From assembly GCA_964014735.1 (NCBI GenBank), contig CAXHBH010000002.1, positions 1 to 64,000 on the forward strand: a stretch of 64,000 bases of DNA, in the 5' to 3' direction. The notes beneath the pieces were generated by a model, which searched no databases, was not told the DNA's origin, and saw only the letters and a list, made by a program, of their open reading frames with translations. The position numbers were made by a program, and so were the translations under genes. This stretch comes from UBA7446 sp964014735. Its GTDB lineage: Bacteria > Bacteroidota > Bacteroidia > Flavobacteriales > Flavobacteriaceae. Each line of letters starts with the position of its first letter. Position 1 is the first letter of the stretch. Below, one piece after another: positions 43,423-53,371 of this stretch.

Positions 43423-45288
43423 TTATTTTTGCTTGATATAATCTATTTCAACCAAGTCATTTTTCTTGCCACGAAACAAAATTTTCAGCTTTGTCGTACC
43501 GATCAAACGGGTGTTTTTATTGAGTGGAATCAATACTTCTTGAAAAGATGAATTACCCGAATATTCTGCACTGCCCAAGTCATCATGATCATTTGCAACA
43601 AATATTTTTAAATCTGCGTTTGCTTTCAGTTTAATGGCAATGCTTTTTTGGTGATTTGTTTCTCTAATTTGTAACCCTTCCTTATATATGGTGCCCTTTT
43701 TGCTATCAAGTTTAAAATCCAGATAACCCAAACTACCCGCCAAATTGGAAGAAATGTCTGTTGATTCCCAACCTTCGGTTTGCCAACCACCACAATCAAA
43801 TTCAAAATAAATAAGCCCATCATTTTGGCCCCTGTTGTTGGCTATTTCCCATCTGTCAGACAAACCATCACCATCAGAATCTACCCGATATTTTTCGTAT
43901 TCTGGATTAACTCCTTCACCCCATTTTTTTCCATCGCCATTTACCTTAAGATTTGCAACAGGCTCAGCTTCTGAACCCATGTCACCAACAGCTAACCATT
44001 CGTCTAGCAACTTACGATGCCTTTCAAGTTCTAAACTAATTGTAGGATTTCCAACCAAATTATAAATCATTGCAGGGTCTTTACTTACATTGTAGAGTTC
44101 TTCTGCAGGACGTTCACCAAAATAAATTTCTTTATGGACTTTCGAAAGTCTTCCTGAATTGTACAAATGATGAAGGTTTTTCGTGAAGTTTTTCGAATCC
44201 CTGTATTGCGGTTGCAAAAAAATGCGATCTAATTTATAATTTCGAACGTATCTGTAATTTTCAGTTCTAACCGTTCTTACCCTGTCAATTGTATGATCTA
44301 ATCGGTCTTTGTGTGAAGCAACAAATATTCGTGGTGTAAAGTTTTTTGAAAATAAATTTTTCCCCTCGTACCAATTTGGTACATCAACTCCTGCCCATGA
44401 GAGCGTTGTTGCTGAAAGGTCTAGCATGTTAACCAAATCATTACGAACTTTACCGTTTGGGACATATTTATTTGGCCCCATAACTACAAATGGTACATGT
44501 AACCCACCTTCAGTGAGCATTTGTTTGTGACGCAAAAGGTTGTTGGCACCGTGGTCTGAAAAATAAACTACGATGGTGTTTTTGTAAAGCCCCGTGTCTT
44601 TTAGTTGATTTATAATCTTCCCTATAATATTGTCATCTACTCTAATTGCTTCATAGTGTTGGGCCACTACCTCCTTAAAGATTTTATTATTTGGATAATC
44701 CGCAGGAACAGCAACAATATTCGGATCAACTTTAATTTCTTTATTTATGTTTTCAGTATTGTTTTTGCCTCCCTTAAGTTGAATTTGACCAAAGAACGGC
44801 TGTTTATTCACTAGCTCAGAGAAATCGTTTCTTTTTTTGAGCTTGTGATTATAGGCTTTACCCTGATTCCAAACAAAATTATAATCTGCTTTACCAAAGT
44901 TAAAAGTGGTGTACCCTTGCTCAGAAAGCAACTCAGGCAGTAGCTTGTAGTTTTGGGGAAGTGGGATACGCGTTTTAGGGGTTCTAGAAGATCGGTGTTG
45001 ATGTGCGCCAAAACGAATTGCTGACTGCCCAATAATCATTGCAGATCTGGTAGCAGAACAAACAGGTGCCGGAACATATGCCCTGTTAAAACGTACCCCT
45101 GCTTCCGCTATCGCATCAATATTTGGAGTTGCATCAGCGTTAACATCATCTCCGTAACACCCCATCCATGGAGAGGTATCTTCCGCATAAATCCAAAGTA
45201 TGTTGGGTTTCTGAGCAAATAAAAAGTCTGTTGATACCATTAAGGAAAAAAAGAAAATGGCGGTGAAAAAAAGAGAAGTATGTAACAT
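43423..45288 (-). CDS. Sulfatase of heparan-sulfamidase-like type with C-terminal calcium-loop and beta-sandwich domains
   Basis: 621 residues with signal peptide (ending near LFAQ). The catalytic cysteine is C77 in PVCSATRSAM, the CxAxR rather than CxPSR form. The first metal site is IYAEDTSPWMGCYGDD, the second YFSDHGANNLLRHKQ. After the catalytic part (to about residue 460) comes DSDGDGLSDRWE (about 470-481), a thrombospondin type 3-like calcium loop, then about 130 residues resembling a carbohydrate-binding beta-sandwich. This tail is not part of the usual sulfatase fold. It lies 6 bases from the upstream 45295 gene. The sulfate-ester or sulfamate specificity is unknown. Confidence 0.9.
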   Translation of the reverse strand: MLHTSLFFTAIFFFSLMVSTDFLFAQKPNILWIYAEDTSPWMGCYGDDVNADATPNIDAIAEAGVRFNRAYVPAPVCSATRSAMIIGQSAIRFGAHQHRSSRTPKTRIPLPQNYKLLPELLSEQGYTTFNFGKADYNFVWNQGKAYNHKLKKRNDFSELVNKQPFFGQIQLKGGKNNTENINKEIKVDPNIVAVPADYPNNKIFKEVVAQHYEAIRVDDNIIGKIINQLKDTGLYKNTIVVYFSDHGANNLLRHKQMLTEGGLHVPFVVMGPNKYVPNGKVRNDLVNMLDLSATTLSWAGVDVPNWYEGKNLFSKNFTPRIFVASHKDRLDHTIDRVRTVRTENYRYVRNYKLDRIFLQPQYRDSKNFTKNLHHLYNSGRLSKVHKEIYFGERPAEELYNVSKDPAMIYNLVGNPTISLELERHRKLLDEWLAVGDMGSEAEPVANLKVNGDGKKWGEGVNPEYEKYRVDSDGDGLSDRWEIANNRGQNDGLIYFEFDCGGWQTEGWESTDISSNLAGSLGYLDFKLDSKKGTIYKEGLQIRETNHQKSIAIKLKANADLKIFVANDHDDLGSAEYSGNSSFQEVLIPLNKNTRLIGTTKLKILFRGKKNDLVEIDYIKQK

Positions 45289-45294
45289 AGGCTA

Positions 45295-46719
45295 TTATTT
45301 CTTTTTTTTGCGATTGTAAAATCTGCTAGGGTCGGGTTTTACACCATTAAACTCAGCAGCTGCCTCTGTATTGAATAACGGCAAAAATGATTTGTCCCAA
45401 AAGGGGTTTTTTACATGTGCATTTTGCATCATGTTCTGAATTTTAACTACAACCTCTGGATGCTGAAGGGAAAGATTAAATTGTTCTGCCTCGTCCTTTT
45501 CTATATCATAAAGTTCAAGATCAAGTCCTTTTCGTATGTCTTTAACTACCGCCTTCCACTTGCCAAATCGAATAGCACTATTGGGCCTGCCCTCATAAAG
45601 CTCCCAATATAAAAATTCATGCTTATTTTGCATTGCGTCATCACCCAATAACGTGGGTAGCATCGATATTCCATCTGTAGTCCCATTAATGGGTTCGCCT
45701 GTCAACTCAGAAAAGGTAGGTAGCATGTCCCAAAATGCTGAAATATGTTTGCTTACACTACCTGCTTCAATTGTTCCTGGCCAGTGGGCAAACATCGGTG
45801 AGCGAATTCCACCATCATACATCATTCTTTTTATACCTCTTAATTTGCCTGAGGGCTTAAAAAATTCCTCTGTTCCAGCCTTTCCATGTGCACCATTGTC
45901 GCTGTTAAACATGATTAGGGTATTCTTGTCTAAACCTAAGGATTGCAATAATTCAGCTATAACCCCAACATCCCTGCTCATTCTTGAAATCATGGCAGCT
46001 TGAATCTTCATGTTTTGGGGCCAGTTTTTGTCTTTGTATTGTGCCAAGTCAGGAACCTGTAATTTGAGGTGTGGTATAGTATAGGCTAGGTACAAGAAGA
46101 AAGGTTCATTTTTATTTTGTTTGATAAATGAAATTGCCGCAGCTGTAAATAAATCATGGCTGTAGTCATTTTGTTTACCATTTCCGTTGTCAAGAAATTG
46201 CTTTATTCCATTTTGCCATAGATACTTAGGGTAATAATTATGTGCCAGCACTTGATCTGTGTAACCATAAAAATGATCAAACCCTTGCTTATTGGGATTG
46301 CCTGTGTCATGAAAACCACCCAATCCCCATTTGCCAATGCAAGCCGTTTTGTACCCCGCACGCTGCATAAGTTTACCAAGGGTTTCCGAATCTGCTGGAA
46401 TTGGTGTTTGCCCATCGGGATAACCTGGACTATTGGACCTGATATAGGCATGGCCTGGGTGTTGCCCCATCAACAAAGAAGCGCGGCTTGGCGCACAAAC
46501 GGCATTTCCACAATAGTGATTAGTAAAGCGCATTCCATTGTGTGCAAGTTCATCAAGCTCAGGCGTTTCAATGAGCTCTTGCCCATTATATCCTAGATCG
46601 CCATAGCCCAAATCATCTGCAAGGATATAAATAACATTTGGTTTTTGCTCTTGTGCACTTACCATTAATGCGAATGCAAATACCAAGCAATACATCACAG
46701 TAGCGAAAAACTTTTTCAT
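45295..46719 (-). CDS. Sulfatase (arylsulfatase A-like)
   Basis: About 474 residues from the ATG at 46719, which opens a clear signal peptide (MKKFFATVMYCLVFAFALM, cleaved near SAQ); the open frame extends 38 codons further upstream into the GH16 gene, but without signal character. Active-site cysteine C75 in NAVCAPSRASLL; ILADDLGYGDLGYNGQ, GKWGLGG, IPHLKLQVPD and FNSDNGAHGKAGTEEFF form the metal and substrate sites. It lies 22 bases downstream of the interrupted GH16 gene and 6 bases upstream of the 43423 sulfatase, within the long minus-strand transcription unit. Confidence 0.92.
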   Translation of the reverse strand: MKKFFATVMYCLVFAFALMVSAQEQKPNVIYILADDLGYGDLGYNGQELIETPELDELAHNGMRFTNHYCGNAVCAPSRASLLMGQHPGHAYIRSNSPGYPDGQTPIPADSETLGKLMQRAGYKTACIGKWGLGGFHDTGNPNKQGFDHFYGYTDQVLAHNYYPKYLWQNGIKQFLDNGNGKQNDYSHDLFTAAAISFIKQNKNEPFFLYLAYTIPHLKLQVPDLAQYKDKNWPQNMKIQAAMISRMSRDVGVIAELLQSLGLDKNTLIMFNSDNGAHGKAGTEEFFKPSGKLRGIKRMMYDGGIRSPMFAHWPGTIEAGSVSKHISAFWDMLPTFSELTGEPINGTTDGISMLPTLLGDDAMQNKHEFLYWELYEGRPNSAIRFGKWKAVVKDIRKGLDLELYDIEKDEAEQFNLSLQHPEVVVKIQNMMQNAHVKNPFWDKSFLPLFNTEAAAEFNGVKPDPSRFYNRKKKK

Positions 46720-46741
46720 TGTACCAATAAAAATATCAGTT

Positions 46742-47650
46742 CTAATTATCTTTTTTATAAATTTCAACATAATCAATCTTAAGGTAATTTGGCCATTGTG
46801 TAGTTCGATCAGTTGCATTGGTTTGAACTTCATTGTTTAAAACAATATACATGTCTTCATTGGGCCATAAATTTGCTCTGTTAGGAGTTAAATTGCTTTT
46901 TAGCAACTCTCTTTTTATTTCTCCATCTACAGTCCAAACCGCTTTTTCTAGTGTCCATTCAAATCCATAAACGTGCCATGCTTCACAGTCATACGTAGCG
47001 TCAAAATTATAAATATAGCCTGTATCCCATTTTTGATTCGGCCACTCATCAACTAATAAATGCATTCCCATTACATCTTCACCTACAGTATTTTTACCAA
47101 AATATTCAAACATATCCCACTCGGGGCCCCAAACTAAATCTTCAGCGATTAGCCAAAGTGCAGGCCAAACCTTATCTCCAGATGGAAACTGCGCTCGCAT
47201 TTCAATATATCCTTTATTGAAATATACTTTGTGCATGGACATCGCCCAGCCGCTCGTGTAATTGTAATTGCCCGCAGGGCTTGTGCCTGTATAGGACCTT
47301 TTTTGATTTCTTAACACCAAAGCACCCTCCTCCAAATAACTATCCTCTTTAGTAACATAACCACTGTATTTGGTTTTAAGCAAATGAGCCCCATCGGCAC
47401 CTGGTATAATATCTCATGTTTCTGGGTCTATTAATGATCCTACCGTCCAATTAGCAGTATTTATTTCTGTACCATCAAAATGATCTTCCCAAGTTTTTGT
47501 ATAACCATCAGGAACAAAACGCTCCGAAGTATCATCTATTATTTCCTCTAGCTCACCGCTACTTATGGCTGTATCGTCGCCACCACACGAATATAGTGTA
47601 AACAATAAGGATACTAATAGAATTGTCTTTTTATTGTTTATAATTTTCAT
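46742..47650 (-). pseudogene. GH16 lipoprotein interrupted by one in-frame TGA
   Basis: The frame from 47650 to 46742 encodes a 302-residue GH16 protein broken only by TGA at 47416-47414 (codon 79). Before it are a lipoprotein signal (lipobox LYSC, then GGDD) and HFDGTEINTANWTVG; after it, in the same frame, the protein continues with DIIPGADGAH and the full catalytic strand WGPEWDMFEYFG (E177, D179, E182). A single G-to-T change in a GGA glycine codon would explain the stop. The second half has no obvious start of its own. Its start overlaps the upstream sulfatase stop by 4 bases. It is scored as a recent pseudogene; a sequencing error is possible. Confidence 0.85.
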
Positions 47651-49088
47651 AATTCTTGCATTTTATTATTAGACTTAAAATTAGATTTTTTGTTTAGTTC
47701 TTTTGGAATAGGTGCCCCTGTTTGCAAGCACCATTTTTTTAGTGTCTTTGTTAATTCTAAGGCTTTTGCTGGATGCAGTGTGGCAACATTTTCGGTTTCG
47801 CTAACATCCTCTTTCAAGTTGAACAATTCCAAATCGTCATTTTCATAATAATAAATCAACTTCCAATCTCCCAATCTAACAGCAGAACCTGGTCGTGTTC
47901 TAAACAAAGTATCTCGGTTTTCATTCACAAATCCTTTCCACTTTTTTGATTGAAGATAAATTGGGAAATGCCAAAATAAAGGTCGTTCCATCAGATTTTT
48001 TCGCTGTAATAACAATGAGGACAAATCAGCTCCATCTACTATGGTTTTTTTATTTCCGTTTGATGTAAGACTTAGTACTGTGGGTAAAATATCCAAATTT
48101 GAGATAGGAAAATCAGATCGGGTATTTTTTGAAATTTTGTTTTGCCAAACAAAGAAAAAAGGAACTTTGATTCCTCCTTCATAGTAACTTCCCTTTCCCG
48201 CTCTCAATGGTTTTTGACTTGTAATTCCATACAAGCCCCCATTATCTGATGTAAAAATAATAACAGTATTTTCAAATATCCCCGCATCTTTTAAACCTTT
48301 AATTAAAACACCAATATTTTTATCTAGATTTTCAACCATTGATGCATACCTCGCATTATTTTGCCCCAGCTTTGATTCTTTCTTTAAATATTTTGTCACT
48401 AATTGTGGTATTGGATTAATGGGTAAATGAACGGCATACGTAGAATAGTATAAAAAAATGGTTCTTTTGATACTGTCATTAAAGTCACTGCTTTTTCTGT
48501 GAGCACATCAGTTAAATAAGCTGCACTAGATCCTTCAACATCGATATTTTTATACGGAGGAAAGTAACTTTTAGGAAACCCTGCATCACTACCTCCAAGA
48601 TTTTTATCAAAACCGAAATCCATAGGATTTTTTGAGATGTGCCACTTACCAACGTGATATGTATTATAGCCCATTTCTTTCAAATACTGTGGGATTACTT
48701 TAAATTTAGTTGATAAAAATCTGGTGTTTTTAATTGGGATAATCTTTCTGTCTTCAATATCACCTCTTTGTGATGAACCTACCGTGAAAACGCCGTGTTT
48801 TTGAGGCCATAAACCTGTTAGCAAACAAGCCCTACTTGGAGCACAATTTGCGGCAGCAGAATAGCCATTATTAAAAACCATACCCGCTGCCGATAATGCA
48901 TCAATATTAGGGGTTTCATAAAAATCAGAGCCCATAAAACCTACATCTTTCCATCCCATGTCATCAATATTAATCAATAACACGTTTGGTTTTTGTTGTG
49001 CGGTTGAAAAACTCAAAACAGAAAAAAAGAAAAGCACTAAAACCTTGATAGATGAGAAGAACCTAAAAATATGTAATCTAATTTTCAT
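47647..49088 (-). pseudogene. Sulfatase with a frameshift in an A7/T7 tract
   Basis: Two overlapping frames together make one sulfatase of about 480 residues. The first (from ATG 49088, signal peptide ending near FSTAQ) carries LINIDDMGWKDVGFMGSD, active-site C82 in NCAPSRACLL and GKWHISKNP, then runs into nonsense after KEPFF. The second frame resumes at once with YSTYAVHLPINPIPQ and continues through FTSDNGGLYGITSQKPLRAGKG to the end at 47647. The join is the homopolymer at 48452-48458 (seven A on the plus strand); one more base would restore the frame. It lies 7 bases downstream of the GH2 gene. It is either a slippage mutation, a switchable tract or a sequencing error. Confidence 0.87.
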
Positions 49089-49095
49089 TAATATT

Positions 49096-51780
49096 TCACT
49101 GAACAAATTGTTGTTGTTGTTTTCCTACCTCGTTGATCTTATACTCTTGTAGTTCTTTTTTTACTTTACGCAACTCATTTCGTAATTTTTCTAAATCTTC
49201 GTTTTGGTCATTTGAAAATGGGATTTTTGCAGCTGCATCTTTATTAGGTAATTCGTTATAAATTAAATTTTGTGATGCCTCAACAGTACTAAACTCAATT
49301 TCAGCAAAATCTGGTATATTCATTCCTTCTTTCAGTATTGCTGCTTTAACTTTAATTTTTCCAGCTGTAGTGCTTGAGCGTATTAGAGCTACCGTTTCTC
49401 CCCAAAGCATCTTTTGCGGATTAATTTCATTAGCTGTATCACCAATTAACTCACCTTGACCTTCAACAGTAAAATGTACGTATTCGTCACTTAATCGTTT
49501 TATCGCTCCACCCGCATCTACTAAATAAGCAACAACCGATGTAATATCGCTACCATCTGCCATGGGCTGAATATTGGAGTCATCTACTTTTATAACAAGC
49601 CTTCGCTTTCTTCCTACCGGCCAACGTTTGTGTTCTGTTACTACCGCTCCATTGATAATTCCTTCGGCTTTCATTACCGCACCCTCAACATATTCCTGAT
49701 TTATTTTTCCGTACCCTTTTTTACTTTTATTTCTGACATCTGTATATTTAAAAACATCTTTAAAAATAACCGGTACTCTTGGTACTGGGTTAGCAGCATC
49801 TGTGGCTTTCTTTACACCAATTTCTTCACCGTACATTGTAAGTTTTACTTCCTCACAATTGGTAAACACTACAACATCTTCAGTAGAAAAGGGAGTCATT
49901 AGATGTGCTAAAAACACAAAGGGCTTTGCATCAACTTGGGGAACTTTTTCAAGACCGCTAGTTGGAAGGAGACTTTTAAGTAAATAATATGAGAATTTTG
50001 GCTGGCGATAGGCGTCCATGATACCTCCCCAAAAGGGATCGGGGTGATATCCCCGCTGATGATCAAATGGATGCCACATGGTTGCACCAACTAATGATTT
50101 GCTAGCAGCATAAGACATAGTAAGGGAAGGCCATGTTTTGAGCTCACCATTTTCTATCCATTCTTCTTTAAAATAATGCAATGCTTGGCGTATTTGAGCT
50201 GTCTCACCCCACTGTTTTGCTACCCGGCTCACAGAGTTATGGTCTACCCAATTATCAACAAAATCACCCCATTCGCGCTTAAATATACTTTTATTAGGAT
50301 ATTTTGCCACCAGATCATTGGAATAAAGCATGTCAAAATATTTTTGGTTTTTTCCCCTAATTTCACGGGCATCAGTTACCGTGTATAAGCCTTTAAATGG
50401 AAATTCTTCTTTTGCAGCTTTTGTAGCCTCTTGAGCAAATTTCTCAGGAAAATGCGTTTCGTTAGGAATAATTTCCCAAATAAATACTGACGGTCTATTA
50501 CGTTCCAAACGAATTAATTTTCGCACATCATCCAACATACGATCCATGAAAATTGGGTCTTTATTCCAGAACTGCCATCCTGGAATCGTCGCAACAAACA
50601 ATAAGCCTAACTCATCGCAGGCGTCCATAAATGCAGGATCCTGAACAAAATGTGCTGACCGAATGACACGCATTCCCGTTTGACGTAGTTTTAAGGCATC
50701 GCGATAATGTAAGTTATTCGGAAGTGCATGTCCAATATGTGCAAAGTCTTGATGCCTGTTAGCTCCTATCAAAAGCTGTGGGTAAGGCTTGCCGTTAAGA
50801 TAAAACCCGTTTTGTCCTCGCATTTCAATACTTCGAATACCAATCCTTTTTATAAAAGTATCCAACACATCACCGCGTTTATTTTTTAAACTTACATAAA
50901 GATCATGTAGTTGTGGGTTGTCAGGACGCCAAAGCTTGGGATTAGGAACAGTAAATTGCGCATGAGTTTGTACAGCATTATTTTTTGGAAGTTGGTATTC
51001 GTTAACTGAGGATGCTACTGCGTTCCCATCGCTATCTAGTAGGTCTAGATGAACAAATACTGTTTTCTTTTTTTCTTCATTTTTAACATCAACATCAACA
51101 AAAACATCAACTGATTTTTCAGAAAGGTTTTCATAGTGAACAAACACACCTCCACCTGCTACTTTTTCCGCTGCAGTAGGATGAGTGACGTAAGTATGGT
51201 TGTGAGTTATCAGCCAAGTGTCTCTGTAAATACCACCAAAATAGGTAAAATCTAAATGCTCCTGTGGTTTGCCTGGAGGGTAGGTTTTGTCATTACTATT
51301 ATCGGCACGAACCGCAACTGTGTTCGGTTTTTCAAAATTCACGTATTCAGTTATATCAATATGTATGGGGTAATAACCACTAAAGTTCTCTTTTACCATA
51401 GCACCGTTTACCCATATTTTAGATCTACCCATAATCCCTTCAAAATGAAGTATGACTTTTTTGGATCGCATGGTTTCATTCAAACTAAATAGTTTTCGAT
51501 ACCATGCTGGTCCTTGGTAATTAACACCACCACTGGCAGCTAAAGGCAATATTTCCAAGCCATTAGGGAGGTTTACAATGCTCCACGCACTGTCATCAAA
51601 ATCATGTTTTTCCGCACCATTAACATCTTGCTTTATAAAGCGCCACCCTAAATTAAAATTAATAGCTTCACGAACACTCTTGTCTGTTTGGTAAAACCCT
51701 GCAGAAGAAAACTGCGGTTGATATTTTTGAGTATATCCAAAACCACTTAATAGTAAAAACAACAATAATAGCCTATTCAT
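49096..51780 (-). CDS. GH2-family glycosidase with C-terminal coiled coil
   Basis: 894 residues with signal peptide (ending near GYTQ). Jelly roll (YRKLFSLNETM, ILHFEGIMGRSKIWVNG), Ig-like domain, and TIM barrel with acid/base E441 in WEIIPNETHF and probable nucleophile E503 in FKREWGDFVD. The end of the protein is unusual: about 35 residues from NEDLEKLRNELRKVKKELQ onward form a charged coiled coil, followed by a Gln-rich tip. The family suggests a beta-galactosidase or related exo-glycosidase. It overlaps the upstream SGNH gene by 8 bases, so both belong to the same transcription unit. Confidence 0.9.
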   Translation of the reverse strand: MNRLLLLFLLLSGFGYTQKYQPQFSSAGFYQTDKSVREAINFNLGWRFIKQDVNGAEKHDFDDSAWSIVNLPNGLEILPLAASGGVNYQGPAWYRKLFSLNETMRSKKVILHFEGIMGRSKIWVNGAMVKENFSGYYPIHIDITEYVNFEKPNTVAVRADNSNDKTYPPGKPQEHLDFTYFGGIYRDTWLITHNHTYVTHPTAAEKVAGGGVFVHYENLSEKSVDVFVDVDVKNEEKKKTVFVHLDLLDSDGNAVASSVNEYQLPKNNAVQTHAQFTVPNPKLWRPDNPQLHDLYVSLKNKRGDVLDTFIKRIGIRSIEMRGQNGFYLNGKPYPQLLIGANRHQDFAHIGHALPNNLHYRDALKLRQTGMRVIRSAHFVQDPAFMDACDELGLLFVATIPGWQFWNKDPIFMDRMLDDVRKLIRLERNRPSVFIWEIIPNETHFPEKFAQEATKAAKEEFPFKGLYTVTDAREIRGKNQKYFDMLYSNDLVAKYPNKSIFKREWGDFVDNWVDHNSVSRVAKQWGETAQIRQALHYFKEEWIENGELKTWPSLTMSYAASKSLVGATMWHPFDHQRGYHPDPFWGGIMDAYRQPKFSYYLLKSLLPTSGLEKVPQVDAKPFVFLAHLMTPFSTEDVVVFTNCEEVKLTMYGEEIGVKKATDAANPVPRVPVIFKDVFKYTDVRNKSKKGYGKINQEYVEGAVMKAEGIINGAVVTEHKRWPVGRKRRLVIKVDDSNIQPMADGSDITSVVAYLVDAGGAIKRLSDEYVHFTVEGQGELIGDTANEINPQKMLWGETVALIRSSTTAGKIKVKAAILKEGMNIPDFAEIEFSTVEASQNLIYNELPNKDAAAKIPFSNDQNEDLEKLRNELRKVKKELQEYKINEVGKQQQQFVQ

Positions 51781-53182
51781 TGGAATTTAAATTATCGGTT
51801 CGAAATGATGAAACAGCAAGACCGTTCCTTCCAAAAAGTGTTGGTAATACACAGTTTTTGAATCCATAACGCACCGCTTTTGGATTAGGCACTTTTTCAG
51901 AAAAAACCCTGATCTTTTGGTCTTTATAATAGGGACTTGTCATAGCTGCATTTGCTGGATAAAACACCATATCAGTTCCTGCTATTTCAAAGTTTTTTGA
52001 GGTATCTACATTCTTGTTTAATTGTATACGGCTTGAAAAAGTTAAAACGATCTCTTGGTCTTCAATAAAGTAATTTGTTAATGTGGGTGACTTGAAATCA
52101 TATCCGCTAATGCCATAATCTTTAGCTAGTGCTACGTATGACAGACGCTTGCCAACTTCCCCTTTTTTGGATGGATGGATTTGGGTGCAATCTCCAACAT
52201 CTAACGTAACTACCATCTCTGTATTTTGTAAGCTTTGGCTACTTTTAAGTTGTGCTTCTCTTAAAAAAGCAGAATTATTTTTTCCATAATTGAAAGGAGC
52301 AATCTGGGCATAATAGAAAGGGAAATCTCCAATATTCCATTCTTCTCGCCATGAAGTAACCATAGCATTGACTATTTTTTCATATTCATTGGCATTAGAA
52401 CGATTTGCTTCTCCTTGGTACCACAAAACACCTTTTATACCATATCCAATTAGTGGATGCATCATAGCATTGTATAACGCCGTAGGCGTTATTTGTGGCA
52501 CCTCAGCAATTTCACTTAAAATTGTTATACCTAAATCATTTAGTGTTTTAACATCAGACCATGACTCAGCCGTAGAAGAACCCCAAGCTGATACTACTAT
52601 CCCAATTGGGACATCTAATACCTTCTCAAGTTGATGAGCAAAGAAGTATCCTACAGCGCTAAAGGTTCCCGCGGTTGAAGGTGCTGCTTTTTTCCATTTC
52701 CCTTTTACATTGTCCAACGGCTTTAAACTTGCATTTTGTTTTACAGTAAAAAAACGGATTCTATCGTTTTTTGAATTCACAATTGCATCCAACCCACCTT
52801 CAATGAAATTACCATCTAACCCACCTTTGAGGGGTATTTGCATATTTGACTGTCCTGAACATACCCACACCTCACCAATCAATACATCATCAATTGTTAC
52901 TTTAGATGACCCCTTAATTGTAATGGTGTGTGGTCCACCCGCATTAGGAGTTGTTAATTGTAGCTTCCATTTACCATTCGTTGATGTGGTTGTCTGGGAA
53001 GTTTCGCCCCATGAACTTACGACATGTATTTTCGTTCCTGCCGAATCAATTCCCCAAATATTAATACTTTTTTGTTGCTGTAGTATCATGCCGTCACTAA
53101 AGAATGAAGCAACGTTAGTTTGTGCATTGACAATCATATTACTACAAATCAATAAAAGAAAAATAAATAGTCTCGGATGCAT
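51773..53182 (-). CDS. Sialate O-acetylesterase-like SGNH esterase
   Basis: About 469 residues from the ATG at 53182, where a clear signal peptide begins (MHPRLFIFLLLICSNMIV, cleaved near NAQ); an upstream ATG 16 codons earlier is less likely. Motifs: nucleophile Ser in CSGQSNMQIP, block WYQGEANR and the C-terminal HPSKKGEVGKR supplying the catalytic His. Family members remove acetyl groups from sugars. In a galactan locus this could act on O-acetylated or other ester decorations; the true ester is unknown. It is the first gene of the long minus-strand cluster and diverges from the 53372 sulfatase across a shared control region. Confidence 0.88.
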   Translation of the reverse strand: MHPRLFIFLLLICSNMIVNAQTNVASFFSDGMILQQQKSINIWGIDSAGTKIHVVSSWGETSQTTTSTNGKWKLQLTTPNAGGPHTITIKGSSKVTIDDVLIGEVWVCSGQSNMQIPLKGGLDGNFIEGGLDAIVNSKNDRIRFFTVKQNASLKPLDNVKGKWKKAAPSTAGTFSAVGYFFAHQLEKVLDVPIGIVVSAWGSSTAESWSDVKTLNDLGITILSEIAEVPQITPTALYNAMMHPLIGYGIKGVLWYQGEANRSNANEYEKIVNAMVTSWREEWNIGDFPFYYAQIAPFNYGKNNSAFLREAQLKSSQSLQNTEMVVTLDVGDCTQIHPSKKGEVGKRLSYVALAKDYGISGYDFKSPTLTNYFIEDQEIVLTFSSRIQLNKNVDTSKNFEIAGTDMVFYPANAAMTSPYYKDQKIRVFSEKVPNPKAVRYGFKNCVLPTLFGRNGLAVSSFRTDNLNSNE

Positions 53183-53255
53183 ATTTTTATATAATTCTGA
53201 GCTTACAATAAAAACAAAAATAAACCACAAAGCATGATAACTTGTTCTTACTTAT

Positions 53256-53352
53256 TACCAAGATGATAATATGTATTATCCAAAGTATGCTAATTGCTAA
53301 TTTAATTTAGGTAATTTATAAAAATCGTAATAGTAATCATTTTATACATTTG
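53256..53352. promoter_or_regulatory. Divergent control region between the esterase operon and the 53372 sulfatase
   Basis: Contains TACCAAGAT (53256-53264) and AGTATGCTAAT (53284-53294), both found again (the second inverted) at 28612-28645 upstream of the LacZ-type GH2. A -7 element TACATTTG at 53345-53352 lies 19 bases before the sulfatase ATG. Confidence 0.45.
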
Positions 53353-53371
53353 AATTTCTAAATACACACTA

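Noticed and set aside
46720..46833. Longer N-terminus for the 45295 sulfatase
   Set aside because: The extra 38 codons overlap the GH16 gene and lack signal-peptide character; the ATG at 46719 starts a good signal peptide.
47414..47416. TGA read as selenocysteine or a programmed recoding site
   Set aside because: The position is not catalytic, GH16 enzymes are not selenoproteins, and no downstream recoding hairpin is evident.
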